The position numbers and the translations under genes are program-made. 64,000 nucleotides of DNA, from the NCBI GenBank assembly GCA_033239125.1, contig BSWB01000003.1, positions 135,073,820 to 135,137,819 on the forward strand. The letters are read 5' to 3'. This document shows, piece by piece, positions 30,801-42,513 of the stretch. This DNA comes from Fagopyrum homotropicum (Eukaryota; Streptophyta; Magnoliopsida; Caryophyllales; Polygonaceae). The stretch's first letter is position 1. Each line of letters starts with the position of its first letter. The notes beneath the pieces are model-generated. The model was given only the letters and a program-made list of their open reading frames with translations, did no database searches and was not told the origin of the DNA.

Positions 30801-33492
30801 AAATCGGACGATTTATTTCTGGCAGATCGATTTTCTTCACAGTTTCCGGAGTCAATTCTAATTCTTCAATCTTTACTCCTAGTTCTTCTTCCACATCATT
30901 TAATGCTCTCACATCCTCATTGCAATCATGCTCTACTCCTTCTTCCATGATGCTCATACTAAGAACCTTTTGGAGAGGGTCTTTCATCAAGATTGAACTT
31001 ACTACCTCTCTAGACTCTTCTTCATCCAAAATATCAAAAACATCGTCTCTCAAGGCTGGCTCCTTGATTAAGGAAGAGAGAATGAATTCTACCTTTTCTT
31101 CACCTATATGGAAAGACATCTGGCCATTCTTGCAATCGACCATGCATCCGGATGTAGCAAGGAATGGTCTCCCAAGAATGATGGGAACCGGATAGTCTGC
31201 AGGGATGTCAATAACGACAAAGTCTATAGGAATGTAAAACTTACCGAGCTTTACTGGAATGTCTTCTAGTATCCCCACCGGTTTGGTGGTGGAACGATCA
31301 ACAATGTAGAGTGTGATCTTCACCGGTCTAGGCTCTCCTAGACCAACTGCCTTGCATAGAGCGAGAGGTATGATACTCACACTTGCTCCAAGGTCACAAA
31401 GAGCATCATAGGTAGCTTCTCCCAAAGTGATGGGTATGCAAAAGGATCCTGGATCACGGAGCTTGGGTGGCATATTCTCCGTCATAGTCTTGATGAGTTC
31501 GGATGACTCCATACTCATCTTGACTTCTCCTATGTCTTCCAATTTCCTCTTATTAGAGAGGATCTCCTTGAGGAATTTCCCGTAAGCCGGCATACCTAAA
31601 ATTGCATCCATAAAAGGTATGTTAATATGTAGCTTACTCATAAGTTCAACAAACTTACCAAAATGTTTATCTAGGCGTGCATGCGCTCTAGATTGAGGAA
31701 AAGGTAGAGGTGGTTTGTAAGCGGGAGGAGGAACATAGACTTCTTCCTTCTCTTTTGCCTCTCCTTCTTTTGTGGCGGTATCAACTACTTTAGGTTGAGG
31801 ATCGGTGGTCGTTTTGCCGCTCCTAGTGGTTATTGCCATAACCCTTCCCTTTGGGTTATCTTCTGTCTTTCCGGGAAGCTTCCCTTGATCTCTTGGAACT
31901 TCTCCGGCTTTGTTGAATACTTGGTTTTCTAAAGCTTTGTGAGCTTTGTCAACCGAAGTTATGTAACTCTCCAATCCTTGTAGCTTGCCTAGGATCGTTT
32001 CTAGCATGGGATCCGGTTTGCTTGATCCGCTTGATTGTCCCTGGCTTGTTGAAGGAGTAGAAGAAGATGGAGGTGTTAGAGCCTTTTCAGCATAAGAGTA
32101 AGGATTACCTGGACTTTGCTGATTTGACCTCCAATTGTTGTTATTTGAGTTCCTATTATTGTTGTTATTCCAATTGGAGTTTCGGTTGTTATTGTTGTTG
32201 TTGCTCCAATTGGAATTCCGGTTATCATTCCTTTGATTGTTGTCCCGCCCCATGTAGTTGGCTTCTTGCTCCTTAGTCTTTTGAAGACTCGTTTTGAGCA
32301 CTTCCCTCAATTCTTTGATGTCATCTTTGAGGGAGAATATTTGTGTTTGAGCCGCTTGATTCAACTTGGCTCCCGGATCGCCTTGATTCCGGCTATTTGA
32401 TTCCACCTTCCGGTGGGAATACTTCTCAATCACTTGGGCTTGCTTCTCAATGAAGTCTCAAGCATCATCCTCTCTCATATCCATGAATGTGCCACAAGAG
32501 AGAGATTGGAGGTTGAATTGTGTCTCCACATCCAACCCTTTGTAGTAGATCTCCAATAATTCCAGCTTGGAAATGCCATGGTGCGGGCAATCCAACAATA
32601 GATCTTGAAACCTTTCCCAAGATTGAAACAAGCTTTCATTAGGTTTCATAGAAAAAGCATTTATTTTACCTCTCAATTCCGCTGTTTTGGATGGCGGAAA
32701 GAACTTGGTGAGGAATTCCGAAGACAATTCCTCCCATGTAGCTAGCTTTGCAGCTGGAAGTGTTTGGTACCAAGCTAGAGCCTTGTCCTTCAAAGAAAAG
32801 AAGAACGGTTTGATCTTGTAGTTGCTTGTAGTAGCCTTCTTTGGCTTCATAGTCTCCATGAGAATCTCTAAATTCTGCAAGTGTTGATGTGGAGATTCAG
32901 TACTTGCTCCGCCATATTGACTTTGGCGAACCATGGTGATGACTTGTGGTGAGAAGCTAAATTCTTGGATGTCTTCAGCTCCGAAATCCACACCTAGACG
33001 GCGTGGTTGCTGAATTGGATCCATCCGTTGCCCCAAAGTTTGGGGTCTATCTTCGTTATTAACAGCTCTAACGTTCCTAGTTGGGATGCGAGGAACAACC
33101 CGTGGTGTTGGGGTGTTTCGAATAGGATGAAGTGATGGATCAATCTCTTCAAGTTCCGGCATGTCCGGATCAATCTCTTCATCATCGGATGAGTCATTTC
33201 GAATGGATTTAGTTGGTGTCTTGACTTTCTTCTTCTTCTTGGATTCGTTCAACTCCAACTTCATGTCCAACATCATAGCTCTTATTTCATCAATCTGAAA
33301 TTGATGACTTATTTCAGCTTCTTTTCGTGCTTTCTCACTCAACTGGAGTTGGCGTTGAGCTTCGTTCAGTTCAGCCTTGTAGTTTCTCTCATCGTTTTCA
33401 GCCATTTTCTTCTCCTTCAACTTTCTCCTCAAAGTTCTTTCTAATTTGGGATCGAAAGGAATTAGATCTTTAGTGGATCTAGTCTTTCTCAT
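30727..33492 (-). pseudogene. gag-pro: R7 gag-protease (one nonsense codon)
   Basis: The ATG at 33492 (MRKTRSTKDLIPFD) is preferred over the upstream TTG in the same frame because it aligns with the R3, R9 and R10 starts. A coiled-coil charged N-terminus leads to the capsid (FFFSLKDKALAWYQTL, FLTKFFPPSKTAELRGKINAF, SWERFQDLLLDCPHHGISK). A TGA at 32458 replaces the Trp of DDAWDFIEK; the frame continues to 30727. An Asn-rich linker (about 32130-32270), VYVPPPAYKPPLPFPQSRA, and retropepsin CDLGASVSIIPLALC with PIILGRPFLATSG follow. The C-terminal tail encodes the AAATCGTCCGATTT motif twice (NRPIYEDAIRF and relatives). Confidence 0.85.
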
Positions 33493-33595
33493 ATACCTAA
33501 AGAACCTGCAAAGATCACTCAAGTAGACAAATCAAATCACAAGAGCAAGAGCTCTCAAGCTAGACAACCGAAAACCGGATTTGATCTAGACCAAA

Positions 33596-33613
33596 TCCCC
33601 GGCAACGGCGCCA
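33596..33613 (-). other. R7 primer-binding site, tRNA-Asp
   Basis: Minus strand TGGCGCCGTTGCCGGGGA, a perfect match, 6 nt after the 5' LTR. Confidence 0.92.
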
Positions 33614-33619
33614 AAAACT

Positions 33620-35253
33620 TGTTCGCTCAAAAGGGTGTGCGTCAAAGTCTTAATATTTATATCTAGAACTCAAAAGCAAAGCGAACCCGCAGTGTACGGA
33701 TCAGCTGTAGAAAGGTAAGAATTCCAGAGTCGAACTCAGGGATTTGGTGAGAATAATTCCGATTTCAATTATCTAGCGAAAGTATAAAAACTTTTGTGAT
33801 TTGACAAAGAGAGAAATGATTCCAAGGATTCAAGTATCCGATTTAGGCTTTCGATTCAAGACACTTCTATAGGTATAGGACAGAATTTATATTGCCAAGA
33901 TTAAATGTTCAAAGGTAGGATTCGTACGATGAAGTTCCGAAACCTATATGACTAATCTATAGGTTCTCTCTATAAGGGTTGTTGAGGCTGCAATATAGAA
34001 AGATCTAGAGACAAGAATTATGTTCAAACTAACTATCTAAAACTCCAGGATATGACTCTCCAAAGTAAAGATTAGAAAGCACACTTAAAATCTTAATAAA
34101 GGGTGTTGAATCTCTTTATTACCCAAATCTTGCGATCTTAATCTATTAAATGTAGAAACAGGTTTGAAGTGCCTTCATACATTCAATTAGAGGGTAGAAA
34201 GGTTAATCAAGATTGGGATTTAGACAAGGATTAGTTTTGATTAAAGATTAGTTCAATTAAAGTTCGTCAGAAGAATAAATCGCCCTGTTCATAAGAAAAT
34301 CGGCCGATTTTCCTCAAGAACGGTCCGATTTTCCTGTTTGTCGCAAAACTAAAATCTAAAATCTCAGGGTCCTAATGTTTGAATGAGTTCAGTCTATCAT
34401 CATCTAAGCCTTAATCATCAACTATCCTCCCCAGAATCACAAGGTTTTTAGCCAACCATTTTCAAAATCGAATCAAATTAATTATTGAGAAAGATATCGC
34501 AAAGAAACCAAATCTTGAATGAAAAAATCAATAACTTTCAAATCTGTAAACAATTGTCAAATCTGCTCAATGTATCTCTCAAACAACTCAATTTCGTGTT
34601 CACAAACCACAAACAATGCAATGGATAAAGAAATCTCACAATCAAAGATCAAGAATAACTTTCCGGCAAAAGCTCTTCAATCTCTCTCCAAGAATCGTCG
34701 ATTTCTCCAAAACGTGTAAAGATTTCCCGTTGTGGCCTCCTCGTCTTCGTTCCTAGGGTTCTCCTCTATACTTTCTTGCAGATGGGCCATTTGGCAAAAC
34801 TCTCCTCTAGCCCAAAATAATTGGGCTTTGTGTCGTCTTTCCATTTGGCCGAATCGTGAAGAAAATCGACCCAGTCGATTTAGGTGCAAAACCGTTCGAT
34901 TTCAAGGTATGAAAATCGTCCGATTTATATATATATTGGCACGATTTTCTTCAACAGAAAGTGCTCTTCCTTTGGTTCGTCTTCTATGCTTCTCCTTTGC
35001 AATTCCTTAGCTCTTTGTGATCCTTCTAAGACTCCTTTAGCTTCCTTAACATCCTTAGATGCTTCTTGCTCTATTTTTGCTTCCAATTCCGCTCCATTTA
35101 CCTACAATTCATCAAAATCTCGTGTAGACCTCTATTTTTGACAATTGATTGAATAGAACATAAAAAGCATACAAAATCTCTCTAAATGCAAGGTAAACTG
35201 AGACAATCTTCTACAATATGCATGAATATGATGGTACATAATTCATGTCATCA
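33620..35253 (-). repeat. R7 5' LTR (1,634 bp)
   Basis: It pairs with 22242-23875; the differences are scattered substitutions. The motif clusters are preserved at about 34295-34335 and 34850-34955. Confidence 0.92.
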
Positions 35254-36603
35254 GGGTGATCATCACTCGTCCCCCCTGTGAGATCATCTTTAGGGCACCT
35301 CCTCCTACCCTCGAGCGGAGGCAAGTGGTCTTGACCCGTTTTAACACACTTGGGCCATTTAATATCACAAATGGTCATCCTAGTCCGGTTTAGGTTATAA
35401 ATGCACAATCATATGAACATACACAACCATCACAATCACACAATCCACAACTGAACGCTAAGTAAGTCCTATGGACTTACCTGATATACTCGTAACCTGT
35501 ACCACGTAATAGCTTCCCCTTGGGGAAGTAATCAATGCCTGCAATAGCAAGGCACACATCATCATAGACTACAACGGTTAGGAGACTCATCTCCATAACC
35601 ACAACCATCCTATAACCTCAACTAAACCTCAATATCATAACATGCTCACACATGCCTAAGGCATAACTTCAACATAACCACAAGTGCCTAAGGCACATCT
35701 CTATCATGCAACTCATCAAATTCATCCTAACTACGCTAGCCTAGCTCAACAACTAAAGGCAAGGCTAAAGGAAAGGAAAGAGGGAATCATACCAACAAGG
35801 TATGCCCTGGATGTAGTAACAAAAGCAGAGGACTCAAGGGCTGAGCCAGTGAGGCGCAGAGGCAGCTCACTCAAGGCGCAGGGGCGGTCCACAGCAGGCG
35901 CATGGGCGGCCAAGCTCAGGCGCTGGGGCGGCTGTCTGCGTAGAATGTTGGACCCGACTTCTCTTCGATCTCTTTCTCGACTCTCTTCACTTCTTCATCA
36001 AAAAACGACAACACACATACATATATACACATGTATGATCATCAAAACATCAGGGAAAGATCCACACAAAATCAGCTTGTCATCCTAAGCTAAAGAAGAA
36101 GAAAGAAGCAAGGAAAGAGAAGGAAAGAAGATAGGGATGAAGATCATACCACAACAAACCCTAAGCAACAACTAGGAGCATCCAACACACCTCACAACCT
36201 CAGCACAACAACAACAACAACAACAACTCTCATCATCATCTTCATGATCATCCGAAGCCAAAGCCACAACAAACTCTCAAAAACTCACACACAAGATCAA
36301 ATAGAGAACAGAGAAGATCAAGGAAGAGGAGAGAAGAAGATGAACGTGAGGAGGAAGAGAGAAGCTGGAGAGATGAAGAAACCCTTCACTAGAAGCATGG
36401 GGAATCTTATAAAGGAAGCTAACCAAAAGCAAGATCAAGAGGTCAACAAAGGTGGCTTCAGCCGCACAAAACCGCAGGGGCGGATCAGGCAAGGCACAGG
36501 GGCGGCCCTCCTGAGGCGTAGGGGCGGCTCACAGAGCCCGCAGGGGCGACTCAACATAACTCATCTAGGCTCCAAGACTTCAAAGCCTAAGGCTCTTACA
36601 TCA
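35254..36603 (-). repeat. R6 3' LTR, outer piece
   Basis: It begins with the second GGGTG (35254-35258), then LTR sequence up to the minus-strand start TGATGTAAGAGCC at 36603. It contains CCGCAGGGGCGG-type sites at about 35850-35940 and 36470-36550, the same motif as in R4 and R8 although the element type differs. A GTAAGTCC-TAT-GGACTTAC-type dyad lies near 35462-35481. The short ORFs here are not supported. Confidence 0.7.
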
Positions 36604-36617
36604 CACTCCCCTAAAAA
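36604..36617 (-). other. R6 polypurine tract
   Basis: Minus strand TTTTTAGGGGAGTG directly before the LTR start; the GGGACGAAACTTG stretch upstream is shared with R2. Confidence 0.7.
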
Positions 36618-36998
36618 CAAGTTTCGTCCCAAAACTTGCAAGATCCCAAATCCTCTCGGACTCGTAAGCTGAGGTATAACTCTCCTATCAGAGACATCAT
36701 GTCATAACCTATAACATTCTACATCCTTAAACACCGCATGGAGGTATCATTACTCCAACACAACATCATTAATTCTTTACAAGGCCTAGAGAAAGATCAT
36801 CTCTAGCATGGAGGAAAGAAACATCTCCTGGTAATCCTAACACACACATCATAGCACGGAGAAAAGAACCATCTCCAACTAATCCTATCTCGCGCTAGAA
36901 AACAAGATCTAACAAATCATATGCACATATCACAACTAGCACGAAAACACAACATATCACATAAGCATATAGCATAACATGCACTCACCAAGATAGCA
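36618..36998 (-). other. R6 untranslated region
   Basis: Between the integrase stop and the polypurine tract. It holds AGCATGGAGGAAAGAA and AGCACGGAGAAAAGAA direct repeats (about 36807-36860). No gene seen. Confidence 0.4.
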
Positions 36999-38207
36999 CT
37001 AAGATCTACTCATGAATCCTACAGGTGCATTTATCTCGGCATAGAACTCTAGATAGTTCCTCTGGATACTATCCTCAGTCTCCCATGTAACCTCATCAGG
37101 TCCTCGTCTAGACCACTGTATCCTCAACATAAGAATGTCCTTCGAACGTAGGCATCTCACATCTTGCTCTAGGACTGTAATAGGGTGCTCAACAAAGGTG
37201 TGGTCGAGCTCAACTACCAGATCATCATAACTCACAATGTGCCTCAGATTTGGCATGTACTCCCTCAGTTGAGACACGTGAAACACAGGGTGAACACCCT
37301 CTAACTTTGGAGGCAATATTAATCTGTAATCTGCCCCCCCCCTCCAACTCTATCCAGTATCTCAAAAGGACCGACATATCGGGGACTCAACTTCTCCTTT
37401 ATGCCAAAACATCTGACGTCTCGCGTCGGAGATACTCTCAACCACACATGAGCTCCTACCCTGAACTCTAGAGGTCGACGCCTCCTATCTGCTTACGACT
37501 TCTAGCGACTTTGTGCAGCCAGCATCCTCTCCCTAATCAGCGCTATCCAAGCCATATTATCCTGACTCTTGCTCTATCCCGCTAGTACTGCTAGACTCAT
37601 CCCAACATAAAGGTTTACGACACCTATGTCCATACAGTGCCTTATAAGGAGTCATCCCAATAGATGCATGCCATTTGTTGTTGTATGAGAACTCAACGAG
37701 TAGGAGTTAATTAGACCATCCCTATCCCCAATCCAACACACAAGCTCGCAGCATGTCCTCTAAGGTCTGGATGGTCTACTCACACTGACCATCTGTCTGG
37801 GGGTGGAACGAAGTCATGAAGTGTAGACTCATCCCCAATACAGTCTAAATCTGCAGCCAGAATCTCGAAGTAAACCGTCCATCTCGATCAGAGATGATCG
37901 TCCTCGGAATACCATGGAGTCTCACTATCTGTCTAGTGTACTCCTCAGCCAATCTGCTCACCGGCCACGTCTCTTTGAGGGAATGAAACGTGCCGTCTTT
38001 GTCAGTCTTTCAACCACAACCCAAATAGCATCAAAGCTCCTACTGGCCCTCAATCCGGTTAAAAAAATCCATGGAGACGTCCTCCCACTTCCATTGTGGT
38101 ACTGGTAGTGGTTGAAGCTCACCTCCAAGCCTAAAATGCTCTATCTTGACCTGCTGACAAGTCGCACACTATGCCACAAATTTGGCTATGTCGGGCTTCA
38201 GTTCTCC
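36999..38207 (-). pseudogene. R6 integrase with chromodomain (broken)
   Basis: An open stretch 37316-36999 encodes HPVFHVSQLREYMPNLR followed by a chromodomain-like tail (LRIQWSRRGPDEVTWETEDSI, YLEFY), about two-thirds similar to R2 by eye. Further upstream, stop-ridden homology to the integrase core and C-terminal barrel reaches 38207 (FSYNNKWHASIG, PYKALYGHRCRKPLCW). R8 interrupts it. Tekay/Del chromovirus type; inactive. Confidence 0.75.
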
Positions 38208-40650
38208 TGATAGGTGATGGAATCACTATCATTTAGGTTAGTTTTTAGAGTCTTTTTATTACATTAGTGTCGGTTTATGCTACTAACTCCTTGGTCCAGA
38301 AGAATAAGACTAAAAGAAGATAAAGAAGGAGTTATAAGCACTTAGGAGTGAAGACCATTCACGAAGCAAAGCTTTTGTTACCTCACCGCCCCCGCGGAGC
38401 AGTGTCACCGTCCCTGCGGATGACACCATACTCCGGAGTGCACCCTGCGCCTTCGCCAGCGCCAGGAACAAAGACTGTCACCGCACTTGCGCCAACCCTT
38501 TTGCGCCCCTGCGGTGACTTGCCCTGAAGAAGCGAAGCCAGCGCCCCAGTGCCTCTACCAGCGTCTCAACCTGGGAGTTGTGAAGATGAAGAGTCAGTGT
38601 CACCGCCCCCGCGTTGACAGTGGGACGCCCTTGCGGCTCGGCATCAGAAACGACAAGAAGTTGAAGAGTTAGACGTTTGAAGATCATTAAATATCCGCCT
38701 CCGCAGAATTGCCTGGCCGCCCCTGCGGCTACGAAGAAGATCAAACGTTTTCACCTGTACCGCCCCTGCGGATCTGAAGGCCGCCCCTGCGGTTCAGCGA
38801 CAGAGACTTTACTCCGGCTGTTTACACCACCTTTATGGCATTAAAGGTGGTTGTTTTGGGCCAGCCATTTACTCCTATTTAGTGCCATTTGTAGTATAAA
38901 TTGACCCATGGTTGGTTGCTAGAATAATCCAATTAGAATCCAATTTTTCCATCAATTCCATTATAATTCTCTTGCTACCTTTGTAATGAGTTGTTAACTC
39001 CCTTGCTACATTGGGTTGGTTTGAAGCTGCATTATTACTTTGGTTGTAAGTTCTTTCTAATATAAGTTTTTATTCAGTAATACTTTGTGTTTCCTTGATC
39101 TTCATTGTCTAATTGCATGTTTTACTATCACTTAAGATTGATCACCTTAGGTTCTAAAGTGCATGCAAAGAACTAGGATTAATAGATTCCGGGTTCGGGT
39201 CTTTAATCTAGTAGTAAACTTTAAGTAATAACGGGTTGTAATTGCTTGAAGGAAAGGAACACAAATATGAAGATAAGTTTAACGGTTTTAATCTTTTTTT
39301 TATATCCTGATAACGTGATTTATGACGTTAGTTTAGGAACTTAATTAGATAGTTTTTCCCGTTACTCGTGCACGGTTTGACATTGGTTCATGACGTTTTC
39401 GATCAATTCATGCATATTTCTAGAAAAGACGTCTACACGACCTTTTATCGGTTTTGTAGGTAATTCGGGGATCTATTGGACATTAATCGATACATTCGAG
39501 GGTCAGGCCTCATGGTGATACACATCCAAAGCTTTGAAGGAGCATAATTGGAGCAACAAAGGACACAAAGACCACTATTGGTGCAAGCAATGGAGCAACT
39601 CATGGCTAGACGATCATAGCATGCTTCTGCTGAAGAAAATCGGACCAACTGCCAGGAAAATCGGCCGATTTATTCCTCTGGGTCGATTTTCCTGCCTTTG
39701 ACAGCTTAAGCCACGTGTCCCACGATCTCTTGATCCGGCCTTGCTCTTGGTGGAGAATATAAGTGATCCTGCAAGCTGTTGCTGAGAGGATCTCCTCTCC
39801 CACATTCTCATTGACAGCTCACCTATTGGGAGATAGACTTGGAGGAGAAGAAAAACTCTCAATTGGAAGGAAGAAGAAGAACACCAAACATAGAGTGATA
39901 GTGAGGTTTTGAGTGATTTTTGGAGTCTCGGATTGGAGAACTATTGCAAGGATTGTTAGGAACGTTTTGAATCCTCATTTGAAAGTTTGTAAGTCTTGCT
40001 ACAACTTAAATTCAGCTGAGATTTATTGATTTTTAAAAAAAATAATAATAATAAAAAAAAAAAAAGAAAACTTGTTAATTGCTTGCAAAGAACTAGGATT
40101 AATAGATTCCGGGTTCGGGTCTTTAATCTAGTAGTAAACTTTAAGTAATAACGGGTTGTAATTGCTTGAAGGAAAGGAACACAAATATAAAGATAAGTTT
40201 AACGGTTTTAATCTTTTTATTTATATAATTTAGTCTTTATTTGAAAGCTAACTTGTTAATTATTCTTGTAGGTTTACGGAACACTAACTTGCCAAGTTGT
40301 GTTGATGCCGGTTGGCTCGACACATATATATGATCGAGACGGGAGATTACTTAAAAACTTGTAAAAAGGAACTTACCAAAGTAGTAATTGCATGCTAAGA
40401 ATCAACCTAGTGTAGATTCACCCATCATTATCTTACTCGTTGTGTTACTTGCTTTCATAAGTTTTGTGTGCATCAATTCACCCAAAATCCCCCTCTTTTC
40501 TTACTTGGTTCAATAATCAATAATTGAATTTAATAGAAATCACAAAACTCTCTTGGGTTCGACCCTTACATAACCACTATACTTGTTTTAGTGCTAAGTC
40601 GGGATTTATTTTGATAAGATAAAAACGACCATAAGGAAAAGGTCTTGTCA
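38208..40650 (+). repeat. R8 5' LTR (2,443 bp, with foreign LTR piece)
   Basis: It starts TGATAGGTGATGG and ends CTTGTCA, as R4. The CCGCCCCTGCGG cluster lies at 38390-38810. TATAAATT is at 38895-38902. It is about 900 bp longer than the R4 3' LTR because of the inserted segment at 39308-40083 and a flanking 140-bp duplication. Confidence 0.8.
39164..40225 (+). repeat. 140-bp direct repeats flanking a foreign LTR fragment
   Basis: About 140 bp from TGCAAAGAACTAGG to the TTTTAATCTTTTT stretch occur at 39164-39305 and 40084-40225. Between them, 39308 starts TGATAACGTG like an Athila LTR and contains a GTCTACACGA...GTAGGTAA stretch typical of these LTRs. It carries AAATCGGCCGATTT motif sites (39645-39700) and a TATA-like AATATAAG (about 39757), then ends in an A-rich run (40034-40070). 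It lacks a matching LTR end. Confidence 0.7.
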
Positions 40651-40655
40651 AATTT

Positions 40656-40672
40656 TAGCGCCGTTGCCGGGA
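40656..40672 (+). other. R8 primer-binding site, tRNA-Asp type (mutated)
   Basis: TAGCGCCGTTGCCGGGA, 5 nt after the LTR: one G-to-A change and one G fewer than R4. Confidence 0.75.
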
Positions 40673-40726
40673 GTTTTGTGTTATTTTTATTATTGTTATT
40701 ATTGATTAATGGTTTGAACAATTTTT

Positions 40727-41364
40727 ATGGTTTAAACCCATGCTACTAACTCTGGCTTTGCTTCCTTTGATCCAGAAATTGAGAGGACGCACATCCGGCA
40801 ACGTAGACAACAACAACTTCAACAAGAAATGGCTGATCGCACTCTTCGTCAACTCACTCAGCCCACTTTGGCTCAAAACCCTCTTGCGGTTACTATACCG
40901 GCATTAGGGGAAGGAATCAACTTCGAGCTCAAGCCGGGTCTCATTCACTTGCTCCCATCTTTCCATGGGTTAAGTGATGAGGACCCCATCAAGTACCTTG
41001 GAAAGTTTCATACCGTGTGTATGAGCATGAAGCCAGCCAACATCACCGAAGAGCAAATAAAGATGAGGGCATTCAGCTTCACACTCAAAGATGCAGCGGA
41101 TGATTGGTATTACCACCTTCTATCCGGGAGCATCGACACTTGGGAGAATCTCCACAAGGCGTTTTTGGAGAAATGCTTCCCAGCCAAAAAGGCCAATAAC
41201 TTGAAGAAAGCTATAAGCAACATCGAGCAAGAGGCGGACGAGACTCTCTATGATTACTTTGAAAGATTCGCACGCCTCCGATCCAGTTGTCTTTTCCACG
41301 GATATTCGACTCAAGATCTAGTCTTGTACTTGTACAATGGCTTGCTCGACAATGAAAGGAGGAT
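40727..41364 (+). pseudogene. gag: R8 gag (early stop, cut by R9)
   Basis: The ATG at 40727 aligns with the R4 start, but codon 3 is TAA where R4 has GAA. The frame is then open through MADRTLRQLTQPTLAQNPLAV, the capsid (HLGKFHTVCMSM-like, DDWYYHLLSGSIDTWENL, ETLYDYFERFARLRSSC) to DNERR, where R9 enters. It keeps the CGA codon that became TGA in R4. Confidence 0.85.
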
Positions 41365-41917
41365 TGATAGCATGAATTATTGTCTATATTTTGGGGTTTG
41401 TTTAGACATTTTATCTTCAATAATCTGCATGTTTGGATGTATATTATGTGATTATATTGTCGTTTCATCTACCTTTGCAGGAATCGAGGTCTACACCTAG
41501 TTTTGTTGTAATCGTAGGTAAAATGGCACGTTTTGCATCAAAAAGGAGTAAAAGGAGCTATGGAGTCATTGGAGCTACATTCAAGAACTTAAGGAAAGAT
41601 CCAGGAAGCATAGCCATGGAATAGGGATTCACTTTGGACCAGATTTGAGAGATTTCACATTCAGTTATGATTCACCTCGGTTGACTACAGAGTCACCTCG
41701 ACCGAGGTGATCCAGAGGAGTCGACTCGACCGAGGCGAACACCTGGGATGCGGCGAGAATATTTTATTCTTGGCTGAGATCTTTTATCTTTGGAAAGAGG
41801 ATCTTATATTTTTGGGTTGGGTTCCTGGAAGGAAGAAGATAAGTTAGACCATATATTTTACCTATTTTTATGGGAAGAGATCTTTCTAAGATATCTTATC
41901 TTTGGAGAGTAATTTTC

Positions 41918-41927
41918 CTATAAAAAG
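41918..41927 (+). promoter_or_regulatory. LTR TATA box (R9)
   Basis: CTATAAAAAG. The R9 3' LTR has CTATGAAAAG at the matching place (63949 onward), a TATA change. Confidence 0.6.
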
Positions 41928-42508
41928 GGTTGGATTTTCCACAAATCCATATCATGCTATACCACCGATTGTGTTTTATACACCACTGCAGCCATACTCC
42001 AGTTGGGAGATTTGAAGAACCTTTTTGAAGGTTGAAGGAAGAAAGCCTATAGCTTTTATAGCTTTTCGAAGGGTTTTTGTAAGATCATCTTAGATTCCCT
42101 TCTTTGTTGATTGTCTTGTTGGATTTCTATCCAAGGAACGCTTGTTGGTTTATAATTGATTCAGTTATTGAAGTCTTTCTCTTAAGGTTTTCTTGTTCAA
42201 TTATTCTCTTCCTTCCCATATATTTGATTAATACTTTCATGATGATGAGTGGCTAATCTCTTTGTGTGATTCTAGGGTGATTGGCTGAAGGTTGTGGGAA
42301 AAACAATGATAGAATAATCTTAATCACAGTAGGACCCTAAAAGTTCGACTCTTTACCTTAACCCTAAGCATCTCGCTCAGTCGATGAACATCTCGGCCGG
42401 GGTGGAATTTGGCTGACCGAGGTGACTTATCTGATCCGAAACTGAGAGTTAAGTGTTAGAGTTTGCCAAAGCTTACCTATTCCGACTTTGTTTCACTAAG
42501 TCCCTGTG

Positions 42509-42513
42509 ATCGA
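42509..42513. repeat. R10 target-site duplication, left
   Basis: ATCGA, repeated at 55877-55881. The joined flanks read as the uninterrupted LTR in R3 near 4200-4215. Confidence 0.93.

Larger units (their letters stand above)
22242..35253 (-). mobile_element. R7: near-complete Athila-like element (13,012 bp)
   Basis: Two 1,634-bp LTRs differ at about 13 positions (under 1 percent by eye), with 5-bp duplications GGGTG on both sides: the youngest clearly dated insertion here. It holds a perfect primer site, gag-protease, RT-RNase H-integrase, ORF3, the 3' conserved block and polypurine tract. Visible lesions are one TGG-to-TGA in gag and a reading-frame change between protease and RT. Its own motif is AAATCGGCCGATTT. 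Confidence 0.93.
21721..38207 (-). mobile_element. R6: chromovirus (Tekay/Del type), 3' end, invaded by R7 and R8
   Basis: The minus-strand 3' LTR is split by R7 into 21721-22241 and 35254-36603. The polypurine tract follows at 36604-36617, then integrase remnants to 38207, where R8 inserts. TCTCC (38203-38207) would be one copy of the R8 target duplication. The rest of R6 lies beyond the window. The LTR ends (minus) in CGGGGTGTTACA as in R1. Confidence 0.75.
38208..41364 (+). mobile_element. R8: 5' end of an R4-family element with a chimeric LTR
   Basis: 5' LTR 38208-40650, primer site 40656-40672, gag to 41364, where R9 inserts (AGGAT at 41360-41364 would be its duplication). The remainder is beyond the window. 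It was inserted in the R6 integrase. Confidence 0.85.
41365..42513 (+). repeat. R9 5' LTR, first piece
   Basis: TGATAGCATGAATTATTGTC start; TATA at 41918-41927; ACCTCGACCGAGGT sites at 41675-41740 and about 42365-42425. Relative to R3 about 430 bp are missing near 42470-42490. R10 inserts after ATCGA (42509-42513). Confidence 0.85.
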
